Source of the DNA: Thunnus maccoyii
Taxonomy: Eukaryota; Chordata; Actinopteri; Scombriformes; Scombridae
Direction: 5' to 3'
Length of the DNA: 64,000 bases
Assembly: GCF_910596095.1 (NCBI RefSeq)
Contig: NC_056551.1
Span: forward strand, 3,100,001 to 3,164,000
Made by a program: the position numbers and the translations under genes. Below the pieces are notes generated by a model that worked only from the letters and a program-made list of their open reading frames with translations, ran no database searches and was not told the DNA's origin. This document shows, piece by piece, positions 36,305 through 48,604 of the stretch (position 1 is its first letter; every line of letters begins with the position of its first letter).

Positions 36305-36865
36305 CAAGTAACAAGTCAGATTTAACCCCACTAAAGTCTAGTATAACTCCACTGGAGTTGGATGATCCAGTGGCTTGGGTTTAACCCTACTAGAGTCTTC
36401 TTTAACTCCATTGGTCTGATTTAACTCCACTTGTCTGGTTTTAAACCCAGTAGAGTCTGGTTCAGTCTTATTATTTCCATTGGTATAACCCCAGTGGAGT
36501 CTAGTTTAATTCAAATTTAGTCTGGTCCAACCCAGTTATACTCTAGTTAACCCCCAGTAGAGTCTAGTTTAACTTCAGTAGAGTCTGGTTTAACCCCACT
36601 AAATGCTGCTTATGATTCCAGTGGAGGCTGGAGTCTAGTTTAACCCCACCAGAGTTTGATTTAACCCCATAAGTCTGGTGTAATCCCAGAAAAGTCTTTT
36701 ATAACCCAAGTGGATTCTATTTTAGAGTCTGATTTAATACCAGTGGAGACTGGTTAAGATTGTGGTTTAACCTTAGTAGAGTCTAGGTTATCCCCTGTAG
36801 AGTCTATGATAACACAACTACGGTGTGGTTTAATCCCCATGGTGTCTGGTTTCACTTGCAGCTTG
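36305..36865. repeat. Degenerate minisatellite, TTTAACCCCAGTAGAGTCTGG-like unit
   Basis: The theme 'tttaacccca(g/c)tagagtct(a/g)g' repeats about 18-20 times over 560 bp with a period near 28-30 bp and many small changes. Stops in all frames argue against coding. It is independent of the minisatellite at 34.6-35.7 kb. Confidence 0.8.
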
Positions 36866-37229
36866 GAAAATGGGTTAAAAAGCTTTTTTATCATGCAGGA
36901 GATGGAATATTTCTTTATCCAGATGGTTAGAAGAGTCTTGAAATACCTTCAAAACAGCAGAGGATGTTGTTCACACTAAATAAAAATGGTGCTCAAGAGC
37001 ATTAAAAGTGGTTCTTTGGCTTGTAATCGCAGGGGAACCGCTTTTGTTGCCATATAGTACCTATCTTTAAAGGTGCAGCCACCCTAAAGAACTGCTGAAA
37101 AACCACCATTTTTTTGTGTGTACCTTCTGGGTTTTTAAAAGATGATCAGGGATTTATCCTTCAGAGAAACAAAAGCTTAGTTCTGTGATTTGAGTGTGAT
37201 GAGAATACATGAGAAGCACAAACTTGGGC

Positions 37230-37256
37230 TTATATATATATATATATATATATATT
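37230..37256. repeat. (TA)n microsatellite
   Basis: About 13 TA units followed by two 'ttagggcttatata' direct repeats, immediately before a SINE. Confidence 0.9.
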
Positions 37257-37284
37257 AGGGCTTATATATTAGGGCTTATATACT

Positions 37285-37556
37285 GGGGTGACTGTGGTTC
37301 AGGAGGTAGAGCGGTTTGTCTGCTTGTCCACATGTCAAAGTGTCCTGAACCCCAAATTGCTTTCAAAGGCTGTGTCATTGGTGAAAGTGTGTGTGAATTA
37401 TTAGAAGTCCTCCTGATGAGCAGGTTGTCACCTTGCATGGCAGCCTCTGCCATCAGTGTATGAATGTGTACGTGAATGAATGTAGCATGTAGTATAAAGC
37501 GCTTTGAGTGGTCGGAAGACTAGAAAGGCTCTATATAAATGCAGTCCATTTACAAT
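37285..37556 (+). mobile_element. tRNA-derived SINE, internally deleted
   Basis: The 5' end 'gtggttcaggaggtagagcgg' is an A-box-like RNA polymerase III promoter element. The body ends 'aagcgctttgagtggtcgg..agactagaaaggctctatataaatgcagtccattta', a tail I recognise from a widespread fish SINE. The B-box region (GGTTCGAT-like) expected about 40 bp after the A box is missing, and the sequence jumps to 'ttgtccacatgtcaaagtgtcc'. It therefore looks unable to be transcribed from its own promoter. Confidence 0.75.
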
Positions 37557-37559
37557 TTA

Positions 37560-38100
37560 CCATATATGCTACTACATGCTGCCACCAGTGCTTCCTTTAC
37601 AAAGAACAATTAAAATACGATGTTTGCTCTTATAGGGAAATAAAAGAGGAACAACGTAGTATTTACATATGTTTACGAAAATGGAAAAAGAAATTAGATG
37701 TTGTCCCTTTATGTGAGGAGAAATGGTATGTTTGGCTCAATGTCTGTTGACAGGTTGTGGTAATTTTCTGCAGAGTCCATACAGTAAATGTCAGAGCGAG
37801 GCTCTGTATTGAGTGGACGAGGTAATGAGCTTCTGGCCTTCGTATCGATCAGCTTCTTAACAGGTTTGATGGTCAAACAGTCCAGCAGCATCACAGTTTC
37901 CCCATTCTGCTGTCCAGGTCCTGAGAGGCTCCGCCTTCTGTCTGCTCCTCATGTTTTCAGATCGACACCCCCCTTTACCCTCCACCCCCTGTCTTGACCT
38001 TTGCCAAATCCTTAATGAACCCTTTCTCTCTGACCTGTTTCTAGTGATTCACTGCTGTATTCTGCCCACTAAAGCAGAAACATGATGACACTAACGAACC
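37560..38100. other. Non-coding sequence, nothing recognised
   Basis: Unassigned sequence between the SINE and a family A repeat; no gene-like frame. Confidence 0.45.
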
Positions 38101-38104
38101 TCTG

Positions 38105-38240
38105 AAGATGACAGTCTGTCCGTTCAGATATCTCAACAACTGTCAGACAGATTGTCACAACATTCACGATGGATATTCATGATCTCCAGAGGATGAATCC
38201 TACTGATTTTGGTGAATCCTTGAACTTTCCTCCAGTGCAA
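38105..38240 (+). repeat. Interspersed repeat family A, partial copy 2
   Basis: The stretch 'agatatctcaacaactgtcagacagattgtcacaacat...gaggatgaatcctactgattttggtgaatcc' parallels 51990-52090 and the reverse complement of 4310-4385. The 'gctaacatg' half is absent, so this copy is truncated. Confidence 0.65.
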
Positions 38241-38843
38241 CCTTCAGGAATATTTTCCAGTTACTGTCAATCTTGTGTGAGCTCATAACTGGGTGTTGCT
38301 GCTGTGTGTGTTAAAAAGTTAAACTCTGTGAGAAACTTAACATTTTGTGTTTCAGCCTGTTAAGCAGTGGACTTAATGAGGGGCCTTCTACATTTCACTT
38401 CCATATTTTTCGACAGCATACGGGCCATTCAACTTCACAACCTAATTGTCCCAAACAGGAGGATTTTCTCTGCAAGGAATTTAACACAGTACCATAAATA
38501 CAGTAAACCAAAGAGATTCTGTTCTGAGGAAGGGGAATTAATTGGGAGGTTTCATATTTCAATATTGTTGTTGTTTGTAGTTGTAATTTCACCACAGTCT
38601 CTCTGAAGACATGATATTGTGTATATTCCAAATAACAAAGGAGAACACAGAAATATGTGAAATATTAAATAAACCAGTGGACAACACAACAAACTGAAAC
38701 ACAAAAAAAGAGAAGAAAAGCAGTTGTTTTCTGCACCTGTGATGATAAAACCAGGAATCGCAGATGTTTTTATATCTGTCACTGTCAGACTGATCCATAC
38801 TAATTTACCCACAGATGAAAAAATAGAGATGATGCTATTAGCT

Positions 38844-38963
38844 CAGGGACTGCAGATGGAAATTAGCTAACAGCTAAATCTGACATAAATCATCTCTTCT
38901 CAGTTTGAGATTAATGTTTTTTGCGCATGGTCCTTGTTTAATAAAGACTAATTAGAGTAATAA
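38844..38963 (+). mobile_element. L2-type LINE, 3' tail only
   Basis: Nearly identical to 8247-8362, including 'cagatggaaattagctaa', 'aaatcatctcttctca' and 'catggtccttgtttaata'. Only about 120 bp of the 3' UTR is present, an extreme 5' truncation. No coding sequence. Confidence 0.8.
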
Positions 38964-38969
38964 CTGATC

Positions 38970-39755
38970 CACTAGGTAACTGATGACCTGTGGGTTATTA
39001 GTTAGGAGGCTTCTATCACAGATGGCTGGGTGAATTATTACATTTAAGTGTAAGTTAATGCAGTTTGGAACAATCTTCTCTTCTTCTTTGTCAGCCAAGC
39101 TTTGTTGCAAGCTTTTTCTGATTATGAGGGATATAGATCTGTATAAAGGCCTTGTGGCTCTCTCATGGCCTGTAGATTTGCGTGTTTGTATCTCCCATCT
39201 AGGTCCTGATAAGTGGAGTATGTGATGGTGAAAGTGAATGTACCTGCCCAGTCCAGTCAGAATGTAGCTTCACTCCTTCACTGGTTCACACATCCACTGA
39301 CAGACACCACTGACTTCACTCACTAACCATTATGCAAATTTAGGTAGTATACTTTGCTGGTATTCGGTTTTTCATACAACCCAGCATTCCCATTCTTTGT
39401 AGAGCCAGCTCATCTGTTCCATTGAGTGCAGAGCTTATTTTACATTGAGTTTTGTTGTTCCTGCATTATTTCCCATGCTGGCAGGCAGGGAAGATAAATT
39501 TAAGATTGGGATTGCATCATAGGTAATGTTTGTGTTGACAGCTGCCATGTCTTAAGTAAAGGTCTTGACTGGTCTTTGTTAAAGGGAAACTTAGGTATTT
39601 TTCAACCTGGGCTCTATTTTCCCATCTTTTTGTGTCTAAGTGACTAATGGGGACAACTATTTTTGAAATTTGTCCAGTTCTGAGTGAGAGTGCTGCAGCC
39701 AGAAGCCACAAAACAGGATACAATGTAAACTGACAGGGCAATAGCACCCCGTCAG
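38970..39755. other. Non-coding sequence, nothing recognised
   Basis: No gene-like frame. The right part (from about 39575, 'gttaaagggaaacttaggtatttttcaacctgggc') may already belong to the foldback repeat that follows. Confidence 0.45.
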
Positions 39756-39759
39756 TGTA

Positions 39760-40285
39760 TGTCCACTAAAAGTGCTTGTTTTTGCCACTGATAGACTCAG
39801 ACTGTTATTATAAGTGTCTAGCAAAATTATGGAAAGGACCCTACAGAGAAATTAAATGTTTTTCTTTACCTTTTGCTTGATCAAGTCTGTTTGTTACTGT
39901 GTCTCAATCAAGGAGAAGCCTCATTCTGAAAGAGTTGAGTTGTTTTCGAAATCAGCTAAATATTCAGCCATGACAGAGTTGGAGAGAGGAGTGCCAGGAG
40001 GAGTTTGTTATGTTGGAGTACAGAAAGCATAACTTAGTGGTATTTAAAAGATTTTCCAAGTCATGGTTGAATATTTAGCCGATTTCAACAAGAACTCTAG
40101 TGAGATTTCAGAACAAGACTTCTCCTCGATCGAGACTTGGTTAGACACAGTAACAAACAGACCGGATCAAACGAAAGGTAATGAGAAACTTTTTTTTTTG
40201 TATGGTCCTTTCCATAATGTTGTCAGATACTTATAATGACAATCTGAGCCTGTCAGTGGCAAAAACAAGCACTTTTAGTGGATGT
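39760..40285. mobile_element. Foldback element with ~220-bp inverted arms
   Basis: The left arm (about 39763-39985) and right arm (about 40060-40282) are imperfect inverse copies. 'ccactaaaagtgcttgtttttgccactga' pairs with 'tcagtggcaaaaacaagcacttttagtgg' in shortened blocks, and 'gtctgtttgttactgtgtct' with 'agacacagtaacaaacagac'. Inner blocks around 'gctgaatatttagc' pair as well, leaving a loop of about 75 bp. Long arms and no coding capacity suit a non-autonomous foldback DNA element. Target duplication not identified. Confidence 0.75.
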
Positions 40286-40289
40286 ACAT

Positions 40290-40905
40290 TGATGGAGCCT
40301 GTCGGATTACTTTTACTTGTTTTCTCTGAAGGAAGCCAGGCAAAGCTGACCTCCTTTGAGCGATACATTTCACTGACCACGAGTCAGAGCAGAGGACATC
40401 AACTACACACTGTAATGCATGCAGCAGAGGCAGGGTAGAACTACATGGGAGCCAGGGGGAGCTTGGCTTGGCTTAATAAGACATGAGTTCCCCTGAAAAC
40501 ATGATTTGTGAAATTTTGGGGGTCTCTAAAATATTGACAGTATGCAATTTTTGTAATGCATTTCAATTTTTCTGTATTTTCATCATCATGGATCATGCAT
40601 AAAATTAGGCTATTATTGATGTATGATTCATGCATGAGGGTGATTGATCACTAATTCACTTTAATAAAGATACTGGCATGCATGATATACTTGCCATCAC
40701 CATCAAAGCGTGGCGGCGCAATATCATAAATTTTACTCACTTTAACTCACAGATCAGAAAAAAAAACAAACTTTTTTTAGTTCCACTCAGTCTGTGCATT
40801 ACACCGCATTTCTCCAAATTGCCATTACTCATTTCTCTGTTTTGTAGTCAGCATACAGATATTTCGAAAAGAAAACAAGGAAGCTTACTCGCAAATTTAC
40901 CCAAA
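40290..40905. other. Non-coding sequence, nothing recognised
   Basis: Unassigned sequence between the foldback element and a family C repeat. A 97-codon plus-strand frame at 40678-40971 resembles nothing known. Confidence 0.45.
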
Positions 40906-40909
40906 TTCT

Positions 40910-41090
40910 CTGGAGAATTCATTGCTCTATTTACAAAGGCTCAATCAGACATCACACAGACTTTGTCCTAGGCAGCTGGCGGGGTAAAATCAGTTTAATG
41001 TCCTGTCCAACTGATTTGAACATTTGCGTTCACACATACAGCTCCTCCGGGTCCAGATAACTTTAGGGTTGCAGTGCATGTGTGAGAGGG
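40910..41090 (-). repeat. Interspersed repeat family C, copy 2 (inverted)
   Basis: The reverse complement matches 16285-16470 block by block, through 'catgcactgcaaccct', 'gagctgtatgtgtgaac', 'aatcagttggacaggacatta' and onward to 'acaaagtctgtgtgatgtc'. Non-coding. Confidence 0.7.
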
Positions 41091-41094
41091 GATA

Positions 41095-41456
41095 AAGAGA
41101 GGAAGAGATGTGTAATCACTGGAGAGGGACTCCAGAGAGGCATGTTTTGTGTACAAATCAATGCAGTAAATCAGTGTCTCTTATACAACACACGCACACA
41201 CACACATATACACACACACTAAAGGGCTTTATTAGCATTGGTTCAGCATGATTTAAGAAAATGTAAAGACACAGTATCTGGCGACTGGCAGCGTCAATGA
41301 ATGAGCACCGGAGTATTGACTGTGTTTTATTACAGAATATTGAATGTTATGGTACATTCTCCTCAGGAAAGAGAGACGGAGAGATTTACAACAGAGCTGC
41401 AGGACCAAAAGAAATGCACTGATTGACTCTGTAGGAAGAAAGAGTGGATCAATGCA

Positions 41457-41506
<50 letters not shown>

Positions 41507-42625
41507 GTTCTGCATAGGCTTAAAAGTGAGACTTAAACTTGGCACATACCCATGTTATCCATGTCTTTAACCTGACTGGCAATGTGTTGCATTGGCTACA
41601 CTCTTTCACTCCTCCCACTGGACACTGCATTTTAAAATAACCAAACCTTAACCTGACCCAAGAGCAGAACTCTAACAAATTACTGTTATTTACTGAGGTA
41701 TTTACTAAGACTACGGATTTAAATGAGCCCAGCTGCAGTTAATCTGATTTGCATATGCAGCTGCTATAGCAGGGCAGCTAAGTAAAAGCTGATGCAGGGC
41801 TGTTTTGACATGCATTGCGCACGTCTGGGAGGGAATGGAGTGGAGTGGAAATGCAAGCGTGTATTCATTCTGCAAGAGAAACGCTATGTGAGGATATATG
41901 AGTCAACTATACTGATGCTGTCAGCTCAACAAAAGGATCAGTTATTGAATGAGTAATGAAAAACAAATGGTAGAACTCCTTTGACAAGATAAAGAGTAAA
42001 CACATAATATAACAGTCTACATAATAACTGGCTACTTTAATTATATTGCACCAGACCTGCAGGGAGCCATTAAATTCAGGAAAAATATGCAGGAGAGACC
42101 CGAGGGAAAAAGAAAGATAAAGTCATGTGCAAAACAACGCTGCTCTTTTGTTGTGTTGCTGAGCAGAGAGCTAACTTTGTAACTTTGTAATGAGTCTTTT
42201 AAAGTGCGTCTCTCTCGCACTCGTTTCTCTATGCTATAGTTTGTCTCTCTGTGTGTGTCTGATAAAACAGTGCAGCAGATTTTACACCTGCATTTCCTAG
42301 AAAAAAAAACTTGGTACAGCCTTTTTGGAGATTTTAATATGGACTTGTGGCTCCTTTTTAGGCACTTAACAGAAGAGTTGAGATTCTCCTTATTTACCAA
42401 AGAGTGTGTTTAGACTGAACCTAAAGTAAATTTCAAGTCAGTGGAACAAGTGAAGTGGATATGATTTTGAATATGTTACAACTTTAGTGATAAATTTGTG
42501 CTTATGCCAAGATTTGACAACTCCACCTCATATTACACACAAGAGGAGGGAAAAAAGAGAGAATTGGAGTCTTTGGTGATTTCTGAGATCAATCAGAACC
42601 TTTATCACAAACACGCCCAGCTGGT
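41095..42625. other. Non-coding sequence with an (AC)n tract
   Basis: An (AC)n tract of about 23 units is at 41459-41504. Near 41745 an octamer-like 'atttgcatat' sits in a complex, non-repetitive stretch (see findings). A 119-codon minus-strand frame at 42041-42400 has no recognisable motif. Confidence 0.5.
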
Positions 42626-42630
42626 ATGTA

Positions 42631-42705
42631 CAGTACCAGTCAAAAGTTTGGACACACCTCCCCATTCCCTTAAATGAAGAATGAGATACTTTTTGGCTGG
42701 TACTG
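42631..42705. mobile_element. 75-bp Tc1/mariner-type MITE with TA target sites
   Basis: CAGTACCAGTCAAAAG at the left and, inverted, CAGTACCAGCCAAAAA at the right form 16-bp terminal inverted repeats. TA dinucleotides lie directly outside both ends (42629-42630 and 42706-42707). The left end continues 'tttggacacacct', the start of a Tc1-like element I recall from fish. Only 75 bp remain, so it is a deletion derivative. Confidence 0.8.
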
Positions 42706-43201
42706 TATGTTGTGTGCTTGCTACAGTTAACAACCTCAACCACTGACAGCTGAGGAATTTGAAAAGGAAGACAGGAAGTGTTACCAAAACTGTTGGTATC
42801 AAAGTGTAATTTGATTAAGAATATGAACAGTGTGTTAAGTACAAGTTCAAGCTACTGCAATCATTCTGCAAGTATCTGCTGTTGACTAACAGTAGCTACT
42901 GGTAGTCAGCTAGCTAATAAGGGATACTTTTAGTAAGTTAGCTAATGCCCGCTACAGATAAGTCAGTGACTGTTAGTTGGTTAGCAAAGTTAGCTATTTC
43001 TAGTCAGTCAGAAAATAATGGCAACATCTAGGTTCAGTTAAGCTGGGGACTCACCTAAAGACTGGCTGATGCCTACAAGACTGAACAGACCACAAACACA
43101 TTTCCCAGTGTGTTGTAGCCGGGCTACTTATTGTTTTAAAAACCATGACATCAGCATTAACATGCAGCAGGGCTATTGTATTCTATAGGTAACACACACA
43201 A

Positions 43202-44010
43202 TAGGGGTGTCACGATTCTCCAAATCCATGATTTGATTTGACTCTCGATTTTAAGATCACAATTCAATTCAATTTTTGATTTAAGCTTTTTTTTTTCAGC
43301 ACTGACAGTTTTGCCATTGTTAGACTATCGAGTCTTGATTTGTAAAGATCAACAGCTTTTCTTTAAAAAGAAAAGCTATATCGGTATCAAGTGTGATATA
43401 ACTACCAATTTTGAAGGTCATATGGTAAAATTTAAATAATTTATTTAAAATGTAATAACAATAACTTATTTCACCAGTCAGTTGGGAAAAACTGTTAAAC
43501 AGAAAAGTAAAATAAAGAGCCACAGACTGCAGAAGGGTACTTTACAACAAAAGCATGAGTTCCTGAAACTAAGTTTAAGTGTTGCACTTTGTAGACGGTC
43601 CCTGTGCACTCGTCTCACACGGCTGTACATAGAGACCAATGTTATTAGTCCAGCTCAGAGGATGACTCGTTTTGGTGAAAATTAGGTTTGTAGCTCTTTG
43701 TCTACCTTACTATGGTAGGAAAGAGGTGTAGTTTGTGTTTTAACAACGTTTCACTTATGAGTTATTGATCCGGGAGGTTAGAATCTGTAAATATATTTCC
43801 AACTTTACAGAAGTGTGCAGCATAGCCTACAAACTGTAATTTTTCTGTCAACGATGTGTTTATTGTTTACACGTCTCATGAGGAAGGCAAAATGTTGCCA
43901 CACTGGTGACTTCAGGGAAGCAAGAGAACTTTCCAGTTATGTTGTTTCTCCATCGTCTCTGACTAACGGCAGTGACCATGGTATCTCAAAAAGTAATTGT
44001 GACACCACTA
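43202..44010. mobile_element. Possible hAT-type non-autonomous element
   Basis: The left end 'TAGGGGTGTCACGATTCTCC' is a start I recall from fish hAT-like repeats. About 800 bp to the right, the inverse of the end reads 'TAGTGGTGTCACAATTAC', a plausible degenerate partner. The flanking 8-mers (acacacaa, gtgcgaag) do not match, so the pairing is uncertain. No transposase frame inside. Confidence 0.4.
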
Positions 44011-44014
44011 GTGC

Positions 44015-44393
44015 GAAGTCATGGTCACAGTGATTACATTGACAGAAAGAGATTTCACTCCAAAGTTTTGGCACTTCAAATGCTGGTGTGCCTGACTTTT
44101 GATCTTTTTGAAAAGTTGAAATATTTTTCTATATATTTTAAGAAAAACAATATCTATTACTGTACTGGACATATAACCACTTGTATGTACCACTTGTGTA
44201 CTTGTGCATTGTATTGTTACTATTCAACACATATCCCTATAATCCTGACCATCAGCACACTGTCAAAGCCTCATGGGAGTTGTTGTATGTTGTTACAACC
44301 AATGTCTGTACTGTCAGTCAGGTAGCTCATTTATTGGCTGTTTGTGGATTCAAAAAAACTAAACCGGCTTAAAACACTCCAGAGGTTAAATTT

Positions 44394-44429
<36 letters not shown>

Positions 44430-46400
44430 GTGGGTGATCGACCATGTGTGGAAGACAGATTGGTATTGAACGCTGCCCGGCCTGCAGATTCAGAGCGGTT
44501 GAAGTATGGATCTGACAACAAGAAACAATATGAAAACTTCATTTGAGTCCTAGAGTGTGTAATATGAACTGCTTCCCACAAGGACAGAGTTAGAAACCAA
44601 CATAGTTCCAAATCAAACCAGACTGTTATCATGTATAAAGCACACAGTCGGGTTCACAAAGAGAAAATAAGTTCATTTGAAAGACAAACATGAAATATTA
44701 AGTTTACCCTCGAAAACACAAAATGCTCGACAGACGATCAAAGACTGGAATGAATCCACTGCGGTGGAAACTGTTGGCTGCTTCTTGCTTTAATTTGATG
44801 GCAACAGATAAACAAAATGCAACAGAAAATATGGACAGTTTACAATTAAGTCAATGAGCTGATTCTGTGATCCATAGACTCAAAATAGTTTTATCAATCC
44901 CAGATTATTGCCTTTTAAAATGAGATGATATACAGTGCAAATAACTGGTCTTGTTCAAAAGACACAGTGATCTTTGGGTTATGGGACATTTATACTGCGT
45001 TCATGTTATATTAGAGTTATTGCGATTACTAGTTTCTGACTTGCAAATAGCATTCTTGTCAGCTGAACTGAAAAATATTTATTGTTTATTCTCCTGTGGA
45101 GAAACTTGCTAGTGCTAGTCCTTGGTTGTCTACCCACGTTGGTCATGTGACCCTTGAGATTCTCCCAAAGCGATGGTGCTGTATGGTCTCCTATAATGTT
45201 TGCTTTGCAGAGAAAGAGCTTGTCTGCAGCTTTTTTTTTTACAGGCAGCTTGGGAAAGCAAGAAGAGGCAGAGTTACATGAATTTTCAACTTGGGGCCAA
45301 CAAGATAAGGAAATGGTCACACTGTGCAGATTTCATTTAGAGCTGGCTGTGGTGTGATCACAATGTGACCCAGACCTCCTTCAGATATGTTCTGGTCACT
45401 GTGATTGCATCCTGTTTGCAGTGTGTTCTGTGTGTGCATTTACACCTGCATTACCATGTTTTTTCTGATCCAGACAAGATATACAGACACAGATGGAATG
45501 TTATGTGATCTGTTTCTGGATACAGTATCAAAGTTAACATCTAAAGAAGTTTGCTGCTAAAGATTTCAGAGGACAAAAAAGTGATATTTCTTCTTTTCTT
45601 GGATGGCTGATCTGTTGTGGATTTTTGTGTCTTTTTAACAAGGCCATGAGCATCACAGGACAAATCATATGTGATTGGTGGGAAGCAAATCGGAGCAATA
45701 AAATGGATTTTAGCCGTCAGTGAGGCTGAGTTATTCAGGATATTTCTCCTCAGAAAGACTCATTGAAATTCAATGGGTACATTAGTTATCTGACTGTGAG
45801 CCTTGTGGCGATGCAGTGTGACGCTGCTGCTGTTTTCCATTTATTTTTATCTGACTGAAAGCAAGTTTTGTTTTTATAAAATTAATTTTTTTATCAACAG
45901 TTTACAGCACTGAACACAGCAACAGTGGCACTCAGATACACTAGAATAGCACAAACAGAATGACAGCGTAACACTGAACTCATGAAAACAGAAACTTTTA
46001 CATAGAAACAGCAGTGTTTCAAACATGATCGGCCTGTGTCAGGTCAGTGTCTCTGTCAGTAAGATATGACCTAGGAAGTCCCCAGCCTTATTAAACAAAC
46101 AACAAATCCATACTGACACTGAATTGGGGCTCTTAGCACTTTGTGGCAATCTGTCACATTAATGAGGGCATTCACGTTTCCTGGGAAAGTCTCGATGTAC
46201 AGCACACACCCACTCACACCCACATTGATTGCCTTAAAGGATAATTCAGTTTGTTAAAACTTGGATCTTATTTCCCTAGTTTTGTCCGACATTTAAATCA
46301 GTGATGAAAACATTGTACTCACAAAAATAATTGCTGAGCTCTGGATGCACAGTAATCATATGGTAACGCTTTAGATTATGGCCCGCAACGTACAGCCTAA
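44015..46400. other. Non-coding sequence with an (AC)n tract
   Basis: A (CA)n tract of about 14 units lies at 44396-44424. The open frames here are under 120 codons and resemble nothing known. No element ends assigned. Confidence 0.5.
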
Positions 46401-46404
46401 TTAT

Positions 46405-46812
46405 TCCCAATTCACAGCGTAATTGGTGTACCAATTCATACATGTAGGTATAAGTGGAATCTAGTGGTGAGGTTGCAGCCAACTGAATACGCCTTCCCTC
46501 CCCCTCCAAGTGTGTAGGAGAACCTACAGTGGCTGCGAAATTTGCGAAAAATGCGAAAAGTCCTCTCTAGAGCCATTGTTTGGTTTGTCTGTTCTGGGCT
46601 ACTGTAGAAACATGGTGATGCAACATGGCAGGCTCCATGGCAGAGCACCAGATCCCTATGTAGATATAAAGGGCTCATTCTAAGGTAACGAAAACACAAC
46701 GATTCTTATTTTCAGGTGATTATACACTAATTAAAACATACTTATGAATATTCTATTTCTGCCAAGTCTGTTCCGCGAGATGCTACTAAATTCTACACAC
46801 TGGAACTTTAAA
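46405..46812 (-). repeat. Interspersed MITE-like repeat family E, copy 2 (inverted)
   Basis: The reverse complement matches 29690-30055 throughout, including the 'atggagcctgccatgttgca' and 'aaaataagaatcgttgtgttttcgttacc'-type blocks. Where copy 1 has 19 G, this copy has 'cttccctccccctcc' (plus strand). Non-coding. Confidence 0.75.
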
Positions 46813-46814
46813 CT

Positions 46815-48235
46815 AAACTGTTGCTTTGTAGCACACAAACTCCTTCAAATGTAATGGGGGTCTTCTCTTACTGCTATACAAGCTACATCATCAACCCATC
46901 ATCAACAGAGAACCAGGACAGAACATCATGTACAAACCCCACTCCCTCCCTCCAGTCATACTTCTCTGTTGTTGATTAAATATCATTTTAAATGCTTAAA
47001 CTGTGTGTGTAGATACCGTAAAAAAAAAAGTAGTAGAAGTATAAAAACTCTTATTTTGACATGCGGTGCAACACTAGTGGAAACAGCCAGAAAAATCAAA
47101 TCAAACTTTAGAATTTTTCCTGATTTTAAATTTTTATTATTGTTTCTGTGCAAAAAAAACAAAAAAACCCCACCGGTATTCTCGTTTCTACTATCAGTGG
47201 AAAATGGTATTTCATCTATTTGTCCACTCTGAGGCTTCGTGCCTATTCAACTTGAGGGGGGAATGTGTCGCATCAAAAATATTTGAGATTGGATGGCTTT
47301 AGAAATTGCTGAATTCTATTTTCACAAAGTGTTTTTAATTAGCCTTAATAATATAGTAGCTCACAACATAAAACAGTATGACTTTAATGAATATGTAAAG
47401 TACCTCCAGCTTCAGAATTTCCCTGTGACTTTAGCATCAATGGTTTTAATTATAACTCACAAGTCATTAACATTAGTGTTGACTTGTTGTCCTTTGCTAT
47501 TATTAGAAGTTAAATTATTGTTTTTGTCCAAACAAATTTGAAAGCACTGAAATGCATCCTACAAAACAATGTATATAAATAGTGTCAGTAAAAACAGTAG
47601 CGTCATGTTTGACAGTGCTGCTAGCTAACCAGCTAACGTTACCCCTGAGTTTAAAGCCTTTTTGTTAACATTTTCTTATTCAACATTGCTATTAAACGCA
47701 ATATAGTGTTAAATAGTGTTATTCAATTATAGTTGCTGATAGGGGGCAGTTTGATCATAAATAAAGAAGTCAAAGCATATAATAACTGGTAACTGCTTGG
47801 ACTCCAGTTATAGTTTGGTTTTGCAAATATAAACCAAAAAAAGAAAATTTAAGCTGTTCTTGTTCATGTGTTCTGTTGGTAAAACATATTATTCCGTTTC
47901 TTCTACTGTCACTCTAGTGTGGACAAACCAGAGAGGCCCTGAAGCCCCAAAATAGGATTTTTTAAAAAAATATTGTTTACAAATGAAATAGAACTCTGTG
48001 GTAAACGGATCAGAGGGCTGAACAGTGTGTGTGGACTCTGCTGTGGGAAACACACAGGGCCAAAGTCAATAATCCTGTTTGTTTGTTATTTTGTGTCTTG
48101 TTGGTATTATTGACTATATTCAACATTTGCAAGTATTTCTGTTTGTTGGATAAAAGCAGCTTCTATGAGACGTATGGTCTAATTTAATGCGTCTTTTGTG
48201 GAGGTTTGACTCACAGTATTAACTGGATCAACATT
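46815..48235. other. Non-coding sequence, nothing recognised
   Basis: AT-rich sequence with no known protein, RNA or element ends. Confidence 0.5.
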
Positions 48236-48259
48236 CTTCACTCAAAACACGTTTACACC

Positions 48260-48600
48260 CTGCTTAAAACTAAAGGTCCAGCTGTCTGCTCTGTAGGCAA
48301 CTTCCTCTGTTCTTCTTCCAAATATGTATACAGTATGTTTTCTTTCAAAGGGTTTTTTAATGTGTGTTTGCGGTTTAGTGCTGAGCAGGTTGTGTACAGT
48401 GGCTTTTTAGAGCTCTTTCGATGAGAACATCTGCCTAATGTGTCCAAAAATGACACTATGAGAGCACTGAGAATGACCTAAACAGTAAAGTTGCAGCCGG
48501 ACAGCTAAACAATGAGCTGAAACTTGCTATAAATCTGTAAAGCCGAGAGGAGCTGATTATTCTCTGTTGGTTCATCAATATGAGCCTCACGCAACACACT
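48260..48600 (+). repeat. Interspersed repeat family D, copy 2
   Basis: Shares 'gtgctgagcaggt.gt.tacagtggctttt' with 26450-26485 and continues with 'gagagcactgagaatgac', 'agttgcagccggacagctaaac' and 'agccgagaggagctgattattctctg', which I recall as the rest of this fish repeat. Non-coding. Confidence 0.65.
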
Positions 48601-48604
48601 ACAC

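Noticed and set aside
43202..44010. Confident hAT element with target duplication
   Set aside because: The ends look right but the flanking 8-mers do not match, so only a low-confidence call was kept.
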